A DNA stretch of 41,748 nucleotides from CAMAVH01 sp036500145 (GCA_036500145.1 DASYCO010000013.1:1-41748); one strand, 5' to 3'. Positions 26,025 through 34,404 are shown, numbered from the stretch's first letter. Notes: generated from the sequence alone by a model not told the origin. Translations and numbers: made by a program.

Positions 26025-27116
26025 TCAAAGCTCCAGCTTGTAGAGGTCGATCACGTTCTGGCTGGTCAGGCGCTTGATTCGCGCCGGGTCCATGTCGGCC
26101 ATCTGCTTGGCCAGGAAGGCCCGGGAATTGGGCCAGGTCATGTTGCCGTGCGGATAGTCGCTCGACCACATGCAGTTCTTCTCGCCCCAGATCTTGAGCA
26201 TGTGCGCGCCGACGTCATCGTCCATGAAGGTGGCGTAGAAGTGCTCCTTGAAGATTTCGCTCGGCTTGCGCGCGATCTCGAACTTCTGCATCGCCGCCTG
26301 GCCGGGCTTGGTGAAGCGCTGGAAGTAGTAGTCCCACTGCTGCAGCACGAACGGCAGCCAGCCGATCTCGCTCTCCACCATCTGCAGCTTGAGCTTGGGA
26401 TGCCGCTCGAACACGCCGGACCAGACCAGGTCGAACACGGTGGTCACCGCGTCGGCGGTCTTGATGTTGACCGAGCCGCGCACGACCTCCATGCCTTGCA
26501 CCTGCCCCATGAAGCGGTTGTAGCTGAAGCCGCTGAGGATGTGGAAGTTGATGGGATAGCCGAGCTCGCTGGCCGCCGCCCACAGCTTCTCGTAATGCAT
26601 CGACTTGAAGGGCAGCGACGGCTCCGGCACCTGCCAGATCAGGCCGCCGCGCAGGCCCATGTCGTGGCAGCGCTGCATCTCCTTCACCGCCGCGTCGATG
26701 TCGTAGACCGACAGGCAGGGAATGCCGAACAGCCGCTTGGGCGAAGTCTTGCAGTAGCTCGCCAGCCAGTCGTTGTAGAGCCGGAAGGCCCCTTCCTGGG
26801 CCTTCTGGGGCGCGGCGAAGGCGCGCAGCGTGATCGTCGGGTAGAGCACCTCGGCGGAAACGCCGTCGAGGTCCATGTGCTCGATGCGGATCTTCGGATC
26901 GAGCCCGCCGGCGGCGCGCTTGCTGTTGTCCCAGGTCACCAGCTTGGGCAGCTGCTCGCGCTGGTCGGCGGGCAGGCTGTCCCACAGCGCAATCGGCTCG
27001 TCGACATGCGAGTCGGCTGAGACGAGCAGCTTGGGCACCTTGGTTTCCGCCGCGGCGGCGTATTTGTCCTCGACCGTGCGGGCGGACATGATGGCGGCAT
27101 TGATAGTCGTCGACAT
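26025..27116 (-). CDS. Amidohydrolase family protein (ACMSD-like)
   Basis: This is a metal-dependent hydrolase or decarboxylase of 363 residues in the amidohydrolase-2 family, the same fold as aminocarboxymuconate-semialdehyde decarboxylase and hydroxybenzoate decarboxylases. Metal-site features are SADSHV (Asp35, His37), NFHILSG, VESEIGWLPFVLQQWD and the late WSSDYPHG. The second position of the usual HxH is Asp-Ser-His here, common in this subgroup. It follows the TTT receptor by 39 bases and precedes the cupin gene by 84, so all three are probably one operon. The substrate is unknown. Confidence 0.9.
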   Translation of the reverse strand: MSTTINAAIMSARTVEDKYAAAAETKVPKLLVSADSHVDEPIALWDSLPADQREQLPKLVTWDNSKRAAGGLDPKIRIEHMDLDGVSAEVLYPTITLRAFAAPQKAQEGAFRLYNDWLASYCKTSPKRLFGIPCLSVYDIDAAVKEMQRCHDMGLRGGLIWQVPEPSLPFKSMHYEKLWAAASELGYPINFHILSGFSYNRFMGQVQGMEVVRGSVNIKTADAVTTVFDLVWSGVFERHPKLKLQMVESEIGWLPFVLQQWDYYFQRFTKPGQAAMQKFEIARKPSEIFKEHFYATFMDDDVGAHMLKIWGEKNCMWSSDYPHGNMTWPNSRAFLAKQMADMDPARIKRLTSQNVIDLYKLEL

Positions 27117-27155
27117 GCTGTTACTCCTTGTTGAAATGCGTCTCTCGATTCTGCG

Positions 27156-28220
27156 CTACGGCGCGGTCGGCGCCGTCAGGGCCAGGGCGCGGTCGACCAC
27201 CGGGCGGTCGAACTTGCTGATGCGGTCGACGAGCTTGGCGATGTCCTCGCCGGTGACCGGCTCGATCTCGATGGCGAGCTTGCCGGCGTCGGCGACGAAC
27301 TCCGGATCCTTCATGGTGGCGTCGAAGGCGCGGCGCATCATGGTCACGCGCGCCGGCGGCACGTCGGGCGGCGCGATCAGCGGCCAGGCCGTCACCTGCG
27401 GCGCGAACAGAAGCTCAAGCGCCTGGCGGTCCTGGTCGGTCTTGGCGAACTCCATGATGGAGGGCACGTTCGGCAGGTCCGGGGCCTTGGTCAGGGCCAT
27501 CTGGAACAGGATGCTGATCTTCTTCTCGTCGAGCCAGGCGCGCGAGCGGCTCTTGACGCTGCCCCACGACCAGCCGAAGCGGCCATCGACCTCGCCGCGC
27601 TCCATCGCCATGGTGATGTCGTTGCCGCCGGGATAGCCCTGCACCACCTTGATCTTGGCGCCCGTCAGGTTGCGCGTGAGCACGGGAAAGCGGCCGGTGT
27701 CGTCGGTCGGCCCCGTCGCGCCGACGGTGATCTCCTGCTTCATCATGTCGTCGAAGGTCTTGAACGGCTTGGTGTGCCAGGCGACGCCGACCGACACCTC
27801 CGAACTGCTGCTGCCGAGCGGATTGAACTTCGTCGGGTCGTACTTGGCCGAATCGGGGTTGAACACCGGCTCGATCGAGTAGCTGCGCGCCACCATGCCG
27901 AGCATCGTGCCGTCCTTCGGGGCGACGCTGTAGAGATGCAGGATCGCCTTGATGCTGCCGGCGCCCGCCATGTTCTGCGGCACCATCGTCGGGTTGCCGG
28001 CCAGGTGCTTGGGCATGTAGCGCGACAGCAGGCGCGCCGTCGCGTCGTAGGTGCCGCCCGGCGCGTAGCCGATCAGCACGGTGATCGTCTTGCCCTTGAA
28101 GAAATCGTCGGCCTGGGCGGCAGTGGGCTGGGCGACAGTGGACTGGGCGGCGGCGGGAAATGCGAAAGCGGCGCCGCAGGCGGCGGCAAGCAGACTCCGG
28201 ACGATGACGTGGGCTGGCAT
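27156..28220 (-). CDS. TTT-family (Bug/TctC) periplasmic substrate-binding receptor
   Basis: This is a periplasmic binding protein of 354 residues. The signal peptide (1-25) ends at AAAQS. The mature part begins DFFKGKTITVLIGYAPGGTYDATARLLSRYMPKHL, a typical pattern of the Bug/tripartite-tricarboxylate-transporter receptor family, followed by MVPQNMAGAGSIKA. The family binds organic acids or amino acids. No TctA/TctB membrane partner is adjacent, so it must work with a partner elsewhere or act as a sensor. It precedes an amidohydrolase and a cupin, suggesting uptake of their substrate. GGGAGAGAGAC lies just ahead of the ATG. Confidence 0.92.
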   Translation of the reverse strand: MPAHVIVRSLLAAACGAAFAFPAAAQSTVAQPTAAQADDFFKGKTITVLIGYAPGGTYDATARLLSRYMPKHLAGNPTMVPQNMAGAGSIKAILHLYSVAPKDGTMLGMVARSYSIEPVFNPDSAKYDPTKFNPLGSSSSEVSVGVAWHTKPFKTFDDMMKQEITVGATGPTDDTGRFPVLTRNLTGAKIKVVQGYPGGNDITMAMERGEVDGRFGWSWGSVKSRSRAWLDEKKISILFQMALTKAPDLPNVPSIMEFAKTDQDRQALELLFAPQVTAWPLIAPPDVPPARVTMMRRAFDATMKDPEFVADAGKLAIEIEPVTGEDIAKLVDRISKFDRPVVDRALALTAPTAP

Positions 28221-28683
28221 GTCTCTCTCCCTGTCGATGGTTGCGCAGGGCCGGTCGTCGCTCTGGAGGCGGCGTATGGGTCCGTCCTGCGTCCCGGATG
28301 GCAGTCCGGGCCCTGAGGCGCCTGAGGTTTCCGCACCGTCGCCAGGTCAGCGGCGGAACGCGGGGCGCCGTAGCGAGCAGCCGCATCTCAGCGCGTTTCC
28401 GCCGCAGGGCACAACCGATGCTCTGGTGAATTGATTGTTCACGTTTTGCGAATTCTGGGCGGAAGGCCCGTGAATCCGGCCAAAAGGCGCACCCGCAGCC
28501 TGGAGAGGGCAAATGAGGCCGATCTTTCCGCGGCCAATGCGCCTATGGTGCCGGACGCAGGGCCGCCCACGCAGCCTGCCCCCATCTCAGCCATTGGCCA
28601 TGGCTTCGAGCCTTCACAGCAGATTGCCGCGAGTCCCCGCACGACGCTTGGCCGGGGCGGCGCCTGCCTATCGGGAGAACCCC
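28221..28683. other. Intergenic region, no gene recognised
   Basis: This 463-base gap lies between the leftward receptor gene and the rightward small gene. It contains the hairpin CCCGGA-TGGCAG-TCCGGG (28293-28310) and a direct repeat CCTGAGG (28312-28318 and 28321-28327). Several short open frames exist but none looks coding. Promoters of the flanking divergent genes must lie here but I could not place them. Confidence 0.4.
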
Positions 28684-28977
28684 ATGACCATCCGCATCGT
28701 CACCATCCGCGGCCTCAACTTCGCCATCGACACGAGCGAATGGAAGAACGCCAACGCGGCCAAGGCCTGCTCCACCACCATGAGCGATTCGCTGCGCGCC
28801 CTGCCCGAAGCCGAGCTGACCGCGCTGCACGCGCTGATGTCGGCCGATAACGCCCAGCCGGACGATCCGCGCCTCGACGTCATTTCCAAGATCGAGAACG
28901 CCGCTTGGCGCAAGGCGACCGACGGCCTGCAGCATCCGCCGAGCATGGGCCACAACGCGACCATTACTGCCGCCTGA
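28684..28977 (+). CDS. Small protein of unknown function, 97 residues
   Basis: The protein begins MTIRIVTIRGLNFAIDTSEW and has GGGAG ten bases ahead, which is the reason for preferring this start. The centre is alpha-helical and rich in Ala, Asp, Glu (SLRALPEAELTALHALMSADN). The C-terminus is GHNATITAA. No transmembrane segment, zinc site or known domain is evident. It lies 127 bases upstream of the PilZ-HisKA gene in the same direction, but an AT-rich region with its own promoter-like sequence separates them, so co-regulation is not certain. Confidence 0.6.
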   Translation: MTIRIVTIRGLNFAIDTSEWKNANAAKACSTTMSDSLRALPEAELTALHALMSADNAQPDDPRLDVISKIENAAWRKATDGLQHPPSMGHNATITAA

Positions 28978-29042
28978 AGGCCTTGATTTAAATAGATTAA
29001 TTCAGTTTACTTTGACGGCTGCCGCCATTAACCAATAAAGAC

Positions 29043-29072
29043 TTGAATTACATTTATACATAAAGATATACT
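29043..29072 (+). promoter_or_regulatory. Candidate sigma-70 promoter in an AT-rich island
   Basis: TTGAAT (29043-29048), 18 bases, then TATACT (29067-29072), followed 32 bases later by the PilZ-HisKA start. The surrounding 28981-29095 is strikingly AT-rich against the GC-rich genome, which by itself suggests a regulatory function. Confidence 0.5.
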
Positions 29073-29079
29073 TATGTAT
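29056..29079. promoter_or_regulatory. Perfect inverted repeat overlapping the -10, candidate operator
   Basis: ATACATAA (29056-29063) and TTATGTAT (29072-29079) are perfect complements separated by eight bases. The repeat covers the candidate -10 and transcription start, so a dimeric repressor bound here would block transcription. It ends 25 bases before the ATG at 29105. The binding protein is unknown. Confidence 0.5.
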
Positions 29080-29104
29080 TGATGATAAGGTCTTGAGGGT
29101 TGCG

Positions 29105-30166
29105 ATGCATGCCAGCCGGCGCCTGCACCCACGGATAGAAGCCCCGATTCGCATGATCGCAGGGGGCGTCTCCGGGCATCTGCTCGACGTCAGCCAAGGG
29201 GGCTTTCGCCTCCTGGCGGCGGCCGACGACATGAACCTGCGCATCGCGCCGGGCTCGCGCATCGACTGCACCTTGGAGCTGCCGCTGATCCCGCAGCAGT
29301 CGCTTTCGCTCGCGGCGCAGGTCATCCGGCGCGACGATACCCCCGCGGGCGTCGAGCTCGCCAGCCGCTTCGTCGACCTCCGCGATGACGACCGCCTTCA
29401 TCTCGCCCACTTCATCGACCATGTCCTCGCCGACGCGCTGAACGCCGCCGAGCGCGCCCGCAACGCCTTCCTGCACGGCATGAGCCATCAGATCCGCACG
29501 CCGCTGAACGCCATCATCGGCTTTTCCCAGCTCGGCCTGGCGAGCCCCGGCCTGAAGCCGAAGCAGCGCGACTACTTCGCCGACATCAACCGCGCCGGCG
29601 ACGAGATGCTGGAATTCCTCGACAGCCTGCTGACGCTGGCCGCCTCCGAAGCCGATCCGGCGCGCGGCACGACCCTGCCGCGCGTCGAACGGATCGGCGC
29701 CCTGCTGTCCGGCGCAGTGATCGCCGCGCTGCCCACTGCGAAGCGCGAGCAGGTCCTGCTGCGCCTCACGCCGCCGCAGGAGAATCCCCTGGCTCTCGTG
29801 GCGCTCGAACCTTTGCGCGAAATCCTCAATGGGCTGATGCGCGGCGCCATCGCCGAAGCGGGGCCGAAAGGCGAAGTCAGCCTCGGCTGCCGCGACCTCG
29901 ATGACGGCCGCATCTCCATCGACGTGCGTGTCCGACCCACCGTCGCGGCGGGCCAGCGCCAGCAGCTCGATCACGCCGCCTGGAACGGCAGCAGCGGCGG
30001 CAGCGCCCTGGCCGCGCTCTATCTCACTGCCGTGCAGAGCCTGGCCGACGCGGTCGGCGCCAGCGTGCGCGCCGTCGACGCCGGAAACGACGATGCGATG
30101 GGATTCGAGCTGGTGCTTCCGGCGCCCGCCGCCGTCATGGAGCGCGCCGGCCGCCTCGCGAGCTAG
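29105..30166 (+). CDS. PilZ domain fused to a HisKA-type domain with a degenerate ATPase region
   Basis: This protein of 353 residues has a probable signalling role. The N-terminal PilZ domain (about 4-110) has both c-di-GMP-binding motifs: RLHPR (Arg6-Arg10, RxxxR) and DVSQGG (Asp28, Ser30, Gly33, DxSxxG). A HisKA dimerisation region follows with an H-box at FLHGMSHQIRTPLNAIIGFSQL, His128. The base normally next to it (Glu) is Gln129. The ATPase part is degenerate: the N-box position is LREILNGLMRGAIAEA (Gly247 replaces the magnesium-binding Asn), and no DxGxG is visible. A glycine-rich remnant (GSSGGS) stands in for the G2 box. ATG 29105 has GAGGG ahead; a TTG four codons earlier is an alternative. 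It is probably a c-di-GMP-responsive phosphotransfer or scaffold protein, not an active kinase. Confidence 0.85.
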   Translation: MHASRRLHPRIEAPIRMIAGGVSGHLLDVSQGGFRLLAAADDMNLRIAPGSRIDCTLELPLIPQQSLSLAAQVIRRDDTPAGVELASRFVDLRDDDRLHLAHFIDHVLADALNAAERARNAFLHGMSHQIRTPLNAIIGFSQLGLASPGLKPKQRDYFADINRAGDEMLEFLDSLLTLAASEADPARGTTLPRVERIGALLSGAVIAALPTAKREQVLLRLTPPQENPLALVALEPLREILNGLMRGAIAEAGPKGEVSLGCRDLDDGRISIDVRVRPTVAAGQRQQLDHAAWNGSSGGSALAALYLTAVQSLADAVGASVRAVDAGNDDAMGFELVLPAPAAVMERAGRLAS

Positions 30167-30182
30167 CGGGCGGCGGCGAAGT

Positions 30183-30551
30183 TCAGGGCGCCTGCGTCAG
30201 GCTGCAGGAATCGCCCGAGGCCGCGCGCGACACGCGCACGCGCACCACGTTCGGAATCTCCGCCGCGACGCTGCGCCACAGGAACTCGCAGAGGTTCTCC
30301 AAGGTCGGCACGCCGAGCCCCTCGACCTCGTTGAGCATGTGATGGTCGAGCCGCTGCTTTGTGCGCTCGATGACCGCCCGCAGCTGCGCCAAGTCGACCA
30401 CCATCCCTGACGCGGCATCCTTCGGCCCCACCACGGCGACCTCGCCGAGATAGGTGTGGCCATGCACGCGCAGGCTGCCTGCCGCGTCGACCGCGCGGCG
30501 CAGCGTATGGGCCGCCTCGAAGTAGAAGCTCTGCGAAAGTTCGAGGGTCAT
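30183..30551 (-). CDS. queD: 6-carboxytetrahydropterin synthase-like protein (QueD family), lacking the usual catalytic Cys
   Basis: This is a member of the PTPS/QueD family, 122 residues, which forms 6-carboxy-tetrahydropterin from dihydroneopterin triphosphate on the way to 7-deazaguanine (queuosine). Zinc ligands His15 (EAAHTL), His30 and His32 (HGH) are present, as are LDHHMLN (Asp-His) and PTLENLCE (Glu). Four residues before the HGH, where E. coli QueD has catalytic Cys27, this protein has Ser26 (GSLRVHGH). It overlaps the stop of queE by four bases (ATGA), which strongly supports a queuosine-pathway role. The missing cysteine makes the exact reaction uncertain; other subfamilies (PTPS-III type) lack it too. 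Confidence 0.85.
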   Translation of the reverse strand: MTLELSQSFYFEAAHTLRRAVDAAGSLRVHGHTYLGEVAVVGPKDAASGMVVDLAQLRAVIERTKQRLDHHMLNEVEGLGVPTLENLCEFLWRSVAAEIPNVVRVRVSRAASGDSCSLTQAP

Positions 30552-31183
30552 CGGATGTCCAGGACCTTGTGGGTTTGCACGCTCAGGCGCCAGCGCGGAT
30601 TCTGCATGCACCAGTCGATCGCCCAGCGCGTGTTGTCTTCTTTCTGCGCGCCGTCCATCGGCTGCACGAAGCAATGGTCGAACGGCAGGCGCGACAAGGC
30701 GGCCAAGTCCAGGCCCTTCTGCGGCACGACGACTTTCAACTCGTCGCCGCGCTCCAAGCAAAGCGGCGCGCCGACCTTGGGGCTGACGCAGATCCAGTCC
30801 AGCCCGTCCGGCGGCAGGATCGTGCCGTTGGTCTCGACCGCGATGCGAAAGTCCCGCGCATGCAGCGCGTCGATCAGGCGGCGGTCGACCTGCAGCAGCG
30901 GCTCGCCGCCCGTCAGCACGGCGAAGCGGCCTTGCGGCGAGCCGGACGGCCACAGCGCCGCGATGGCGTCGGCGAGCGCGTCAGCCGTCGCGAACTTGCC
31001 GCCGTCGCTGCCGTCGCTGCCGACGAAATCCGTGTCGCAGAAGGTGCAGGTCGCGGTGGCGCGGTCCTCCTCGCGGCCAGACCACAGGTTGCATCCGGCG
31101 AAGCGGCAGAAAACCGCCGCCCTGCCGGCGTTGGCGCCCTCGCCTTGCAGCGTGTAGAAGATTTCCTTGACCGAATAGGTCAC
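30548..31183 (-). CDS. queE: 7-carboxy-7-deazaguanine synthase (radical SAM, QueE)
   Basis: It converts 6-carboxytetrahydropterin to 7-carboxy-7-deazaguanine, the ring-contraction step of preQ0 synthesis. The protein has 211 residues from a GTG start with GAGGGA ahead (the frame is open 49 codons upstream but lacks family similarity). The iron-sulfur ligands are in the non-standard pattern C-x14-C-x2-C: Cys in AGCNLWSG, then TCTFCDTDF. This variant spacing is known in some QueE enzymes. Other motifs are the opening EIFYTLQGEGANAGR, LTGGEPLL and ETNG. It overlaps the queD start by four bases. queC, the next enzyme, is not in this window. Confidence 0.95.
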   Translation of the reverse strand: MTYSVKEIFYTLQGEGANAGRAAVFCRFAGCNLWSGREEDRATATCTFCDTDFVGSDGSDGGKFATADALADAIAALWPSGSPQGRFAVLTGGEPLLQVDRRLIDALHARDFRIAVETNGTILPPDGLDWICVSPKVGAPLCLERGDELKVVVPQKGLDLAALSRLPFDHCFVQPMDGAQKEDNTRWAIDWCMQNPRWRLSVQTHKVLDIR

Positions 31184-31383
31184 GTCCGTTCCCTCACATT
31201 GGCGATGATAGCGCGTATCTTGAAGGGATGACGCTCTGAACGGAATTGAACCACGGGCAGCGGAATCGGGCCCGCCGCGTGGTAAACGCGTACTCAATCC
31301 GGCAATGATTATCAACGATGAAATAGGCAATGACGGCGGCGCGGCGCGGCGACCGCCCGTCGCAGGCGTATAAAGATCGCCGC

Positions 31384-34194
31384 CTAGGACGCTGCCCGGC
31401 TCACGCGGGCAACGACGGCGTCAAACGCCGCGATGCTGGCACTGGCGACGTCCGCCAGCTGGCGGGCCAAACGGGCGATCTCCGCCGCATTCCCGTGCCT
31501 GGCGACGCCTTCCAATTCGCGCGCCAGCAGGCTCATGCGCTTGGCCCCGAGATTGCCAGCGGTCGAAATCATCGTATGGGCCGAGGCGACCACTGCGGCA
31601 TGGTCGCCGGCAGCGACCGAGCGGACGAGCTGACCGAGGCGCTCGCGGCTGTCTCCGGCGAACATCGACACGAAATCGGCGAAACCCTCGTCTCCGACAG
31701 CCTCGCGCAAGGTGGCGACGGCCTCCTCGTCGAGCAGCGGCACGTGATCCATGGCCGACGGCGAAGCCAAGACGGGGGCCGGCTGCGCCGCGCCGGCCGA
31801 CGCGATCTTCGCCAAAAGACCGAGCAGCGCCGCCGGGCTGATGGGCTTGCTGGCATAGTCGTTCATGCCGGCGGCCAGATACTCCTCGCGCGCGCCGGCC
31901 TGGGCATTGGCCGTCATGGCGATGATCGGCACGTCGCATTTCGGCGCCGGCAGCGCCCGGATCTGCCGGGTCGCTCCGATGCCGTCGAGCTCGGGCATCT
32001 GGATGTCCATCAGCACGACGTCGAATTCGCCGCGCCGCATGGCCTCGACGGCCTGCACGCCATTTTCGGCGATCGTGAGCTGATGGCGCTTTTCAAGCAG
32101 CGCGATCGCGTACTTCTGGTTGATCTTGTTGTCTTCCGCCAAAAGGATGCGCAACGGAACACCGCCCTGCAAGATAGGTTGCGGCTGCGTGCTTTTGGCC
32201 TCGACGCGCGGCAAGGACACAACCTTCTTGGCCGGAACCGGCGACTGCTCGCTGTAAAGCCGAATCAGGCAATCGCGCAGCTCATGCTGGCGCACCGGCT
32301 TGTCGAGCTTCGCGTCGACCGCATCGAACGCATCTTTGACGGAGCCGTAGTTGCCCGCCGACGAAACGAGGACGAGGCGCGTTTCCGCCAGGTTGCCGTT
32401 GGCGCGCACGCGGCGTGCAAGTTCGCTGCCGGCCATGCCGGGCATCATCTGATCGAGGAAGACCAAGTCATAGGGCCTGCCCGCGGACCAGGCGCGTTCC
32501 AGCTCGGCCAGCGCGCCGAAACCGTCGGGTGCCGTCGTCACTTGCGACATGCCGAACGCGCCGAGATGGCGGCTGAAAATGTCGAGATTCATCTTGATGT
32601 CGTCGACCAGCAGCACCTTCAGGCGCGACAGGTGGGCCGGCAAGCTGGCCATATCCGGCAGGCGTGCGGTGCTGCGCGCCAGCGGAATTTCGAACCAGAA
32701 CGTCGAACCCACGCCGACCTGGCTTCGCACGTCGATGACGCCGTCCATCAGTTCGACGAGCTGCTTGCAGATGGCGAGGCCGAGGCCAGTGCCGCCGTAG
32801 CGGCGCGTCACCGAATTGTCCGCCTGGCTGAATTTCTGGAACAGCTTCTCGCAGACCGCCGCGGGAATGCCGACGCCGCAATCCTCCACCTCGAAGCGCA
32901 GGCGCGTCTTGCCGCTGGCCGGGTCTTGCACGCTGCTGACATTGACCTGCAGGCTGACCCCGCCCTTGTCGGTGAACTTGATCGCATTGCTGAGAAGATT
33001 GAGCAGCACCTGGCGCAAGCGCGCCGAATCGCCGCGATAGATGCCGCAAGCCTCCGGCTCGACGAAGCAGCAAAGATCGATGTCCTTTTCGCGCGCCTTG
33101 CCGGTCATGACCGCGACGGCGCTTTCGACCGTGTTCACCAGGTCGAAGTCGAGCATTTCCAGGTCGAATTTTCCGGCTTCGAGCTTGGAGATGTCGAGGA
33201 TGTCGTTGACGATCGCCAGCAGCGCCTCGCCCGATTCGCGCACGGTTTCGGCGAAGCCGCGCTGTTCGGCGTCGAGATCGGTCTCCAGCAGCAGGCCAGT
33301 CATGCCGAGAATGCCGTTCATCGGCGTGCGGATTTCATGGCTCATGTTGGCGAGAAAATTGGATTTCGCCTGATTGCCGGCGTCCGCTGCGTCGCGGGCG
33401 GCGGTCAGCTCCAATCGCGTGCGCTCCAGCTCCACGATATGGGCGCGCAGGCGCACCGCCTCGTCTTCGGTGCGGCGCGCGAGCCGAGAATCGAACAGGG
33501 CGCAGACGAAGCCGAGCGCCACGACGAAGAAGGCGACGATCGCGACGACGACCCCCATGCCCTCGGCGGCGAGCAAAATGCCTTTCTGCTGCGCGATCGG
33601 CATCATCTGAAGCGTAACGGATGCCATGGCCGTGAAATGCAGGCCGCAGATGGCGACGACGAACAGCGCGGCGGCGCCGACGTAGTCGACAAGCTTGCGG
33701 GCCCGGGTGACGGCCTGCAGCGCGGCGATGGAACCGACGACGGCGAACAAGACGGCCGCCACGACATAGACAGCGTTCCAGCTCAATTCGAAGGAGCCGC
33801 GTAGCGCCGACATGCCGGTGAAATGCATCAACGTGATGCCTGCGCCGAACGTCGCGCCGCCGCCGAGGGCGCCGGCGCGCGTGAGCCACAGGGCGAGGCC
33901 GAGCGTGCAGAGCCCGAAGGCGATCAGCGCGGAAAGCCCGGTTTCAACGATGTCGTATCCGACGCTGAAGCCGGGATCGAAGGCCAGCATGGCGACGAAA
34001 TGGGTGCCCCAGATGCCGCAGGCCGCGACGAAGCCGGCAGCCGCGAGCCATAGAATCTGCGGGCGGCCGCTTGCGGCGCGGAAACGGTCGAGCATGTGGA
34101 CCAGCGTGGCGCAGGCGCACACGCATAGCACGGCGGCAAGCAGCACCAACCGGTGGTCATGCTGATTGGTGATGCAATCAATGACGGTAAGCAT
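31384..34194 (-). CDS. MHYT-domain hybrid histidine kinase (MHYT, HisKA, HATPase, two receivers, Hpt)
   Basis: This is a 936-residue membrane sensor kinase with several phosphorelay modules. The N-terminal membrane part (1-235) carries three MHYT-like motifs, GTHFVAM (63-69), LMHFTGM (122-128) and LHFTAM (185-190), a presumed sensor of diatomic gas or copper. HisKA: His286 in MSHEIRTPMNG. HATPase: LLNLLSNAIKFTD with Asn403, VEDCGVGIP and GGTGLGLAI. Receiver 1 has Asp581 (FLDQMMPG) and Lys632; receiver 2 has Asp730 (VLMDIQMPELDG). The C-terminal Hpt domain has His873 (SAHTMISTAGNLGA), with Ile/Ser where Lys is common after it. It is a full phosphorelay protein and needs a separate output regulator. 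The gene stands alone. Confidence 0.95.
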   Translation of the reverse strand: MLTVIDCITNQHDHRLVLLAAVLCVCACATLVHMLDRFRAASGRPQILWLAAAGFVAACGIWGTHFVAMLAFDPGFSVGYDIVETGLSALIAFGLCTLGLALWLTRAGALGGGATFGAGITLMHFTGMSALRGSFELSWNAVYVVAAVLFAVVGSIAALQAVTRARKLVDYVGAAALFVVAICGLHFTAMASVTLQMMPIAQQKGILLAAEGMGVVVAIVAFFVVALGFVCALFDSRLARRTEDEAVRLRAHIVELERTRLELTAARDAADAGNQAKSNFLANMSHEIRTPMNGILGMTGLLLETDLDAEQRGFAETVRESGEALLAIVNDILDISKLEAGKFDLEMLDFDLVNTVESAVAVMTGKAREKDIDLCCFVEPEACGIYRGDSARLRQVLLNLLSNAIKFTDKGGVSLQVNVSSVQDPASGKTRLRFEVEDCGVGIPAAVCEKLFQKFSQADNSVTRRYGGTGLGLAICKQLVELMDGVIDVRSQVGVGSTFWFEIPLARSTARLPDMASLPAHLSRLKVLLVDDIKMNLDIFSRHLGAFGMSQVTTAPDGFGALAELERAWSAGRPYDLVFLDQMMPGMAGSELARRVRANGNLAETRLVLVSSAGNYGSVKDAFDAVDAKLDKPVRQHELRDCLIRLYSEQSPVPAKKVVSLPRVEAKSTQPQPILQGGVPLRILLAEDNKINQKYAIALLEKRHQLTIAENGVQAVEAMRRGEFDVVLMDIQMPELDGIGATRQIRALPAPKCDVPIIAMTANAQAGAREEYLAAGMNDYASKPISPAALLGLLAKIASAGAAQPAPVLASPSAMDHVPLLDEEAVATLREAVGDEGFADFVSMFAGDSRERLGQLVRSVAAGDHAAVVASAHTMISTAGNLGAKRMSLLARELEGVARHGNAAEIARLARQLADVASASIAAFDAVVARVSRAAS

Positions 34195-34328
34195 CCCGTC
34201 ATGATAGGCCTCGAAGGTAAAAGGAAGCTTAAAGGCGCCGGCGCCAGGGCAGAAGTTGCCGATGCCTTCACAGCTGAGCGCGCCGCGGCGGACGGCGGGA
34301 CTAGGTGAAATGCGGGATCAGGGGAGAA

Positions 34329-34404
<76 letters not shown>

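Noticed and set aside
28221..28683. Small genes in the 463-base gap
   Set aside because: The short open frames lack ribosome-binding sites and protein-like composition.
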